DNA of 48,547 bases, from NCBI GenBank assembly GCA_902606505.1, contig CACLGU010000005.1, positions 1 to 48,547 of the forward strand. Direction: 5' to 3'. The notes below the pieces were generated by a model that was not told the origin of the DNA, ran no database searches, and was given only the letters and a program-made list of their open reading frames with translations. The position numbers were made by a program, and so were the translations under genes. This DNA comes from an uncultured Prochlorococcus sp. (GTDB taxonomy: Bacteria; Cyanobacteriota; Cyanobacteriia; PCC-6307; Cyanobiaceae). Shown here one piece after another: positions 43,744 to 48,547 of this stretch (within the stretch, counting starts at the first letter, position 1; each line of letters opens with the position of its first letter).

Positions 43744-44264
43744 ATTTCCAGAGAATATTTGTTTATTTTCAACATTTCTGTATTTACTCCTGAAGAGCGT
43801 TTAAGAGCAACCTTACCAGTCCTCGCTATTTCAAGTATGCCATATGGCTCGAGTAATTTCTCTAAAGCAACTAACTTTCCAGGATCTCCAACTACCTCAA
43901 GAGTTAAGGCCATATCTGAAACATCAACAACTTTTGCACGGAAAATCTGTACTATATCAAGGATATTACTCCTAGTATCTTCTTTCGATGAAACTTTTAG
44001 TAACATCAATTCCCTCTCAACAGCTGCGAGATTAGTAAAATCTACAACTCCCAGAACATTAAATAACTTATTAAGCTGCTTAGTCATTTGTTGAAGAGTT
44101 TCATCATCGCCTTCTACTACCATTGTTAACCTTGAAATCCCTTTGGATTCTGCCGGTCCTACCGCAAGGCTATCTATGTTGAACCCCCTTCTAGCAAAGA
44201 GACCTGAGATTCTACTCAAGGCTCCAGATTCGTCTTCTACAAGAACTGATAATGTATGTTTCAT
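43740..44264 (-). CDS. ilvH: Acetolactate synthase small (regulatory) subunit
   Basis: Regulatory subunit that gives valine feedback control to acetohydroxyacid synthase in branched-chain amino acid synthesis. The 174-residue length is usual. The N-terminal ACT domain begins [21 protein letters not shown] with the conserved [13 protein letters not shown]; the second half has the ALSS-type [28 protein letters not shown] segment (shortened). It converges on the cyclophilin gene with a 4-base overlap of stop codons. Confidence 0.96.
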   Translation of the reverse strand: MKHTLSVLVEDESGALSRISGLFARRGFNIDSLAVGPAESKGISRLTMVVEGDDETLQQMTKQLNKLFNVLGVVDFTNLAAVERELMLLKVSSKEDTRSNILDIVQIFRAKVVDVSDMALTLEVVGDPGKLVALEKLLEPYGILEIARTGKVALKRSSGVNTEMLKINKYSLEI

Positions 44265-44267
44265 ATT

Positions 44268-45230
44268 TTAAATGATTTTTAAATCCCTAATCCATTCATA
44301 AGAGATTGTATTAAATAATGATGGATCTTCATCATGTATACAATGCCCTGAATTGGATACTATTTTTAATTTTACCCATCTATGGAAATTTGCAATCTTT
44401 TTACCAACAAACAAAGGTATGAAATTATCTTTTTCTCCCCAAATTAATAAAAAAGGAACTTTTTTTGAGGCGCTAAGTTTTCTCAAAAGGTAAGAAGCTT
44501 GAAATTTTTCATCTCTTGAGGACATTCCAATACACATCGCTCTTAATGATCTAGCTGAAGTTCTTCTTAAAACTGGTTTTGTCACCAAATCTATTAGTTC
44601 GCCGTCGATATTATCTTTTTTGAAATAGGCAGAATTTAATCCCAGTTTTATAACCCCTAATTTTGTTATTAAAAATAAAATAATTTCTAAAGGGAAAAAT
44701 ATAAAAAATATTGTTATGAATCTATCTTGAAATCTCTTTAATGGTGATTTTTTTGTTTTTGACGTTTTATTTACTTGGATTTGATCTGGCAGAGGCGATG
44801 CAATAACTGTTGCAATCTGATCATCTAATGAAACAGCACATGTTAAAGCCACCAATGATCCGAGAGAATTGCCAATAAGAATTACTTTCCCAGAGTTCTT
44901 TGGTCTTATTACCTGAGTAATAAAATCTTTCACTTGATTACACCAAATCTTATTATTTAACTTTCCAATTTGTCTTATCCCTGGTTGATCTGAATCTCCA
45001 AATCCTATTAAATCTAAAGAATATGAGGCAAAATTCCTTTTCGCGAAATATTCTATATTTTTCCTCCAATGTTTTCGACTGGCGCCAAATCCGTGAAGGA
45101 AGATAATTGGAATTTCATTATCTTCGCCAGAAACACTCCAACAAACTTTAAAACCATTCCAGTTCCAGTAATTAGGAAGATTAATATTTTCTTCTTTAAA
45201 ATTATTATTCATATATTCAAAAATTTTCAA
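44268..45230 (-). CDS. Alpha/beta hydrolase
   Basis: A 320-residue alpha/beta-hydrolase. The oxyanion segment is FLHGFGASRKHW (about 44-55), the nucleophile elbow is GNSLGS (about 120-125, Ser122), the acid is in LLIWGEKDNF and the His in SGHCIHDE near the end. It is of the group found in cyanobacteria and plastids near photosynthesis genes; the substrate is unknown. The second ATG at codon 7 is an alternative start. It lies 3 bases upstream of ilvH in the same direction. Confidence 0.85.
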   Translation of the reverse strand: MKIFEYMNNNFKEENINLPNYWNWNGFKVCWSVSGEDNEIPIIFLHGFGASRKHWRKNIEYFAKRNFASYSLDLIGFGDSDQPGIRQIGKLNNKIWCNQVKDFITQVIRPKNSGKVILIGNSLGSLVALTCAVSLDDQIATVIASPLPDQIQVNKTSKTKKSPLKRFQDRFITIFFIFFPLEIILFLITKLGVIKLGLNSAYFKKDNIDGELIDLVTKPVLRRTSARSLRAMCIGMSSRDEKFQASYLLRKLSASKKVPFLLIWGEKDNFIPLFVGKKIANFHRWVKLKIVSNSGHCIHDEDPSLFNTISYEWIRDLKII

Positions 45231-45305
45231 GATATTTGCATTATCTACTTTTTTAACAAATAAATGTATATTGAATGTAAATTATAGTAATCATTGAATT
45301 TTACT

Positions 45306-45404
45306 ATGGCAAAAGAAATTTTTAGTATCGCGGCAGTTTTTTGGATACTCATACCAATAGGATTGGTTGGTGGAGCATTATTATTAAAGTTTCAGGGAGA
45401 TTAA
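45306..45404 (+). CDS. petM: Cytochrome b6f complex subunit PetM
   Basis: The 32-residue frame reads [19 protein letters not shown] then [13 protein letters not shown]: a single transmembrane helix with the LLLKFQGD end of the PetM subunit of cytochrome b6f. It is too short for routine ORF cut-offs. It is divergent from the hydrolase gene and 58 bases ahead of ycf39. The match is from recalled family sequence; the helix and tail are visible. Confidence 0.9.
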
Positions 45405-45462
45405 TTCTCACGAACACATTACAAATTGAGTTATTGTCTACAAGATAAATAAATCTTAAAAT

Positions 45463-46425
45463 ATGAAGATTCTTTTAGTAGGAGCAACAGGGACACTCGG
45501 GAGGCAAATAGCTAAGCAAGCTATAGAAGATGGACATGAAGTTAGATGTTTTGTAAGAAACCCAAGAAAAGCATCTTTTCTTCAAGAGTGGGGTTGTGAA
45601 CTTACTAAAGGTAATTTATTAAATCCTTCTGATATCGAATATGCATTGCAAGATATTGAAGTAGTTATTGATGCGGCGACTAGCAGGCCAGATGATCCTA
45701 AAAGTATTTATGAAATAGATTGGGATGGAAAACTTAATTTATTTAATGCTTGTGAATCTTTAAATGTAAAAAGGGTAATATTCCTTTCAATTCTTTTAAC
45801 TGAAAAGTTTAGAAATGTTCCTTTAATGGATGTTAAATTTTGCACTGAAAAACTTCTTGAGAAATCAAATTTGGACTATACAATTTTCAAATGTGCAGCT
45901 TTTATGCAAGGGGTTATTGGTCAATTCGCTATCCCAATCTTGGATAGTCAAGCAGTATGGATGAGTGGGACTCCAACTAAAATTGCATATATGAATACTC
46001 AAGATATGGCCAAAGTTGTTGTAGCAGCAGTAAATAATCCAAAAACTTACAGAACATCATTGCCATTAGTTGGTCCCAAAGCATGGAATTCAAACGAGGT
46101 AATATCTTTATGTGAAAAATTTAGTGAAAAAAAGGCGAAAATTTTTAGAGTTTCTCCCTTCCTTATTAGCATCACTCAAAAAGTAGTTTCTTTTTTTCAA
46201 GATTCTTTAAATGTTGCTGAAAGATTGGCTTTTGCTGAAGTAACTAGTAGTGGTGAATCATTAGATGCTGACATGAGCAAAACTTACGAAATATTGGAAC
46301 TTAAAAAAGAAGATATGACCTCGTTAGAGAGTTATTTAAAGGAGTACTACCAACAAATACTTAAAAGATTAAGGGAAATGGAAGCAGATCTAAATATTGA
46401 AGAAAAAAAGAGATTACCTTTTTAA
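45463..46425 (+). CDS. ycf39: Ycf39-like NAD(P)-binding photosystem II assembly factor
   Basis: A 320-residue atypical short-chain dehydrogenase (NmrA-like). GATGTLGRQIA at residues 7-17 binds NAD(P), and FLSILL replaces the usual Tyr-Lys active site region, so catalytic dehydrogenation is unlikely. Ycf39 homologues help insert chlorophyll into D1 during photosystem II assembly, which suits the nearby photosystem genes. The C-terminal helix LKEYYQQILKRLREMEADLN is typical. It starts 58 bases after petM. Confidence 0.9.
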   Translation: MKILLVGATGTLGRQIAKQAIEDGHEVRCFVRNPRKASFLQEWGCELTKGNLLNPSDIEYALQDIEVVIDAATSRPDDPKSIYEIDWDGKLNLFNACESLNVKRVIFLSILLTEKFRNVPLMDVKFCTEKLLEKSNLDYTIFKCAAFMQGVIGQFAIPILDSQAVWMSGTPTKIAYMNTQDMAKVVVAAVNNPKTYRTSLPLVGPKAWNSNEVISLCEKFSEKKAKIFRVSPFLISITQKVVSFFQDSLNVAERLAFAEVTSSGESLDADMSKTYEILELKKEDMTSLESYLKEYYQQILKRLREMEADLNIEEKKRLPF

Positions 46426-46479
46426 TATTGCAATTCTCGTCTTATATAGTATATTTGTACTATGTAAATATTTTTGGTT

Positions 46480-46692
46480 ATGTCAGTTTCTAAATCTAAA
46501 AATCTTGAACGAAAACTAGATAATTTTGCAAAAGAAGCAAAAAATGAATTGAATAATGTTTGCGGATCTACATTATGGGAAAGCCTTGGGTTTGTTTTTT
46601 TTGATCAATTAGAAGATTCTGAAAAAATTGCGAAAGCAAATTTTTACTATGGCCAACTTCAAATAATAAATGAAATTAAATTTTCAATTTGA
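46480..46692 (+). CDS. Small hypothetical protein, 70 residues
   Basis: The ATG at 46480 is preferred over the TTG at 46474, giving MSVSKSKNLERKLDNF, then EAKNELNNVCGSTLWESLG and FVFFDQLEDSEKIAKANF. The N-terminal half is helical and charged; no known domain. The gene has an AT-rich upstream stretch but no clear ribosome-binding site. It sits between ycf39 and the IF-1-type gene on the same strand. Confidence 0.6.
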   Translation: MSVSKSKNLERKLDNFAKEAKNELNNVCGSTLWESLGFVFFDQLEDSEKIAKANFYYGQLQIINEIKFSI

Positions 46693-46784
46693 ATTGCATT
46701 TAGTATTTTTACTGATGTAATTTTTCTTAAATCAATTTTGGCCAATCTTTTTCTGATAATATAAACCTAGTAAAAGATTAATTA

Positions 46785-47051
46785 ATGATTGAAACTTCAG
46801 GTGTCATAGAAAAAGAGCAGGGGAATGGATTTTATTTGGTTACCTTAGAACAGCCTGAAGGTCATCAATGTTTATGTAGAGCTGCAGGTAAATTGACTAA
46901 ATTTAGAATTAAATTATTAGCTGGAGACAAAGTGTTAGTTGAGATAAGTCCTTATGATCTTTCTAGAGGGAGGATAACTTATAGAGAAAGAAATGCAGGT
47001 AATGCTAGACCTACTACTAATAAAAATAATCCTAAGAGAAATAATAAATAA
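46785..47051 (+). CDS. infA: Translation initiation factor IF-1-like protein
   Basis: An 88-residue OB-fold RNA-binding protein. GVIEKEQGNGFYLVTLE, GKLTKFRIKLLAGDKVLVEISPYDLSRGRI (split here as GKLTKFRIKLLAGDK and VLVEISPYDLSRGRI) and ITYRER are the IF-1 core, with the typical SPYDLxRGRI end. A C-terminal Asn/Lys-rich tail of about 16 residues (NAGNARPTTNKNNPKRNNK) exceeds canonical IF-1 length (about 72). It is outside the ribosomal-protein operon in this window, so a paralogue of the main IF-1 is possible. Confidence 0.85.
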   Translation: MIETSGVIEKEQGNGFYLVTLEQPEGHQCLCRAAGKLTKFRIKLLAGDKVLVEISPYDLSRGRITYRERNAGNARPTTNKNNPKRNNK

Positions 47052-47060
47052 AAAGTTACT

Positions 47061-48437
47061 TTAGATAATATTTTCTATCGCTTCTTTAAACTCACTTCTT
47101 TGTTTAACACCTTGCCATTGTTTTTTTAATAATTTTTCTTTAAAAAGTTGAACTGTTGGTGTGCCGTTAATACCAGCTTGTTTTGCAATATCTTGATCTT
47201 TATCAATATCTATTTCAACTCCAAGAACTGCACCATCAAGTTCTTTTATTACTCTTTTTAACTGAGGTTTTAAAACATGACATGGACCGCAGCTTGGGGA
47301 ACTAAAAATTACTAAGATAGGTTTTTTACTCTCGTGATAAAGTTTTCTTAATGCATAACTGCCTTTTTGCCATTCAGAATTTGAATCGAAAGTATCTTCA
47401 TTAACTTCTTCTTCATTAAAATCTGATGAATTAAGCTTTTTTTCTGGTTCTGGGGTCTCTCTGACTATAGTTTTTGCTAAGTTTTTCTCGGCTAGCCATC
47501 TTTCAGTAGCTAATGCTGCCATGCATCCAGTTCCTGCAGCGGTAACTCCTTGTCTCCATTCAGAATCAACAACATCACCTGCAGCGAAGATGCCTTCAAT
47601 AGATGTTTCTGGCCTCCCTGATTTGCAAGCAATATAGCCTTTATTATCTAAATCAATTTTGTTGCCCAAGAATTTCGTATTAGGTGTGTGCCCTATCGCG
47701 TAAAAAAGACCTTTTATATTGATTTCCCCTTTACCCTCTTGAGAGTGAATAGTTTCTATTCTCTCAAGCCATTCAGTACCATCCGCTTTATCAACTTTTG
47801 TGTTCCAATGAATATCTATCTTTGGATTAGCTTTTACTCTATCAACCATTGCTGCGCTAGCCCTTAATTTTTCTGATCGAACAATCAAATGCACTTTGCT
47901 TCCATACTTTGTGAGATATGCTGCTTCTTCACATGCAGAGTCGCCCCCTCCAATAACAGCTAATTCTTCATCTCTAAATTGTGGGGTGGCTCCATCACAT
48001 ATTGCACAAGCACTTATTCCTTTACTCCAGAATTTATCTTCATTAATTACGCCTAATCTATTTGCACTAGCTCCAGTTGCAATGATAATTGAGTTAGATT
48101 TTATAGTTCCTTCTAAAGTTTTTAATTCAAAGGGATGTGAATCTGTATTAATTGAGACTACATCACTTTCGTATAAATTAGTGCCCCATCTTTCTGCTTG
48201 AGCCTTCATTAGATCCATCAATTCAGGACCCAGCACTCCATCTGGGAAACCTGGATAATTTTCAACAAATGTTGTAGTCATTAATTGCCCACCAGGAATT
48301 CCACCAGAATTAAATCCTGTTACAAGTAATGGTTGAAGATTTGCTCGTGCGGCATATATTGCAGCGGTGTAACCTGCAGGTCCCGAACCTATAATTACGA
48401 CATTTTCTACGTTTGAAATCTTCTCTTTATTTTCCAT
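47061..48437 (-). CDS. trxB: NADPH thioredoxin reductase with C-terminal thioredoxin domain (NTRC)
   Basis: A 458-residue fusion. Residues 1-320 are the flavin reductase with GSGPAGYTAAIYAAR (FAD site, about 18-32), the redox-active CAICDG (about 142-147), the NADPH site GGGDSACEEA, and GIFAAGDVVD near 288. A linker of about 40 acidic residues leads to a thioredoxin domain with active site CGPC (SSPSCGPCHVLKP, about 388). This is the NTRC architecture of cyanobacteria and chloroplasts, which reduces 2-Cys peroxiredoxin and other targets. Its upstream end is in the window, and IF-1 converges with a 9-base gap. Confidence 0.95.
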   Translation of the reverse strand: MENKEKISNVENVVIIGSGPAGYTAAIYAARANLQPLLVTGFNSGGIPGGQLMTTTFVENYPGFPDGVLGPELMDLMKAQAERWGTNLYESDVVSINTDSHPFELKTLEGTIKSNSIIIATGASANRLGVINEDKFWSKGISACAICDGATPQFRDEELAVIGGGDSACEEAAYLTKYGSKVHLIVRSEKLRASAAMVDRVKANPKIDIHWNTKVDKADGTEWLERIETIHSQEGKGEINIKGLFYAIGHTPNTKFLGNKIDLDNKGYIACKSGRPETSIEGIFAAGDVVDSEWRQGVTAAGTGCMAALATERWLAEKNLAKTIVRETPEPEKKLNSSDFNEEEVNEDTFDSNSEWQKGSYALRKLYHESKKPILVIFSSPSCGPCHVLKPQLKRVIKELDGAVLGVEIDIDKDQDIAKQAGINGTPTVQLFKEKLLKKQWQGVKQRSEFKEAIENII

Positions 48438-48547
48438 TTATTTGCTAATTTCACTATTAATAATAATAAACTAACCTGAATAATGTAGGGCGGATTTCAC
48501 TCGATAGATTTATTACTCAATCGTTGACTTTTTGGTCTAATAACTTT

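Overview
The window is a chromosomal segment of a marine picocyanobacterium, almost certainly a high-light-type Prochlorococcus. The evidence is the very AT-rich sequence, short intergenic gaps, a Pcb-type chlorophyll-binding antenna next to psbD/psbC, ycf4, petM, ycf39 and ycf46 homologues, the NTRC fusion thioredoxin reductase, and a run of compact genes typical of that genus. The clade call is inference from composition and gene content; no search was run.

Layout. 0-4 kb: GDP-sugar metabolism (gmd cut by the left edge, fcl, manC) interrupted by tRNA-Arg(UCU), probably the edge of a surface-polysaccharide region. 4-6.7 kb: a helix-turn-helix protein, a small membrane protein, rsmI and cysQ. 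6.7-17.4 kb: a long minus-strand housekeeping block transcribed in the order sppA, aroH, a DUF2808-like exported protein, rpmH, rnpA, a PH-domain protein, yidC, a Ycf46-type AAA protein, serS, the site-2 protease, rpsN, pnp. 17.4-23.9 kb: a DMT permease, two glycosyltransferases, a ribbon-helix-helix-like protein, an AEC permease, a SemiSWEET and a peroxiredoxin-like protein. 24.1-33.2 kb: a region with an iron theme, containing flavodoxin (isiB), a linked Pcb antenna gene, glyQ, a porin with a structured leader, a PKHD-type dioxygenase and a divergently transcribed iron-binding protein (idiA/futA). 33.3-37.4 kb: an accessory islet beginning at tRNA-Ser(CGA), with tiny orphan genes, a rhomboid protease and a compositionally foreign, triple-repeat outer-membrane beta-barrel. 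37.4-48.5 kb: a [2Fe-2S] ferredoxin with cobQ, maf, psbD-psbC, ycf4, a cyclophilin lipoprotein, ilvH, an alpha/beta hydrolase, petM, ycf39, an IF-1-type protein and NTRC.

How the genes work together. manC, gmd and fcl form GDP-mannose and convert it to GDP-fucose for surface glycans. isiB, pcb, idiA and the dioxygenase suggest adaptation to iron scarcity. psbD/psbC, ycf4, ycf39, petM and pcb belong to thylakoid complexes and their assembly. rpmH-rnpA-yidC is a widely conserved translation and membrane-insertion cluster.

The points most worth a second look are two genes whose reading frames reach a convincing N-terminus only at an ATA codon (AEC permease, cyclophilin lipoprotein), a porin leader containing a hairpin and an 8-base exact complement of the known Yfr1 sRNA core over its ribosome binding site, the GC-rich triple-repeat barrel, a Big2-like domain inserted in YidC, the isiB-pcb linkage, and several unannotated small genes (rpmH, petM, and proteins of 57, 52 and 34 residues).
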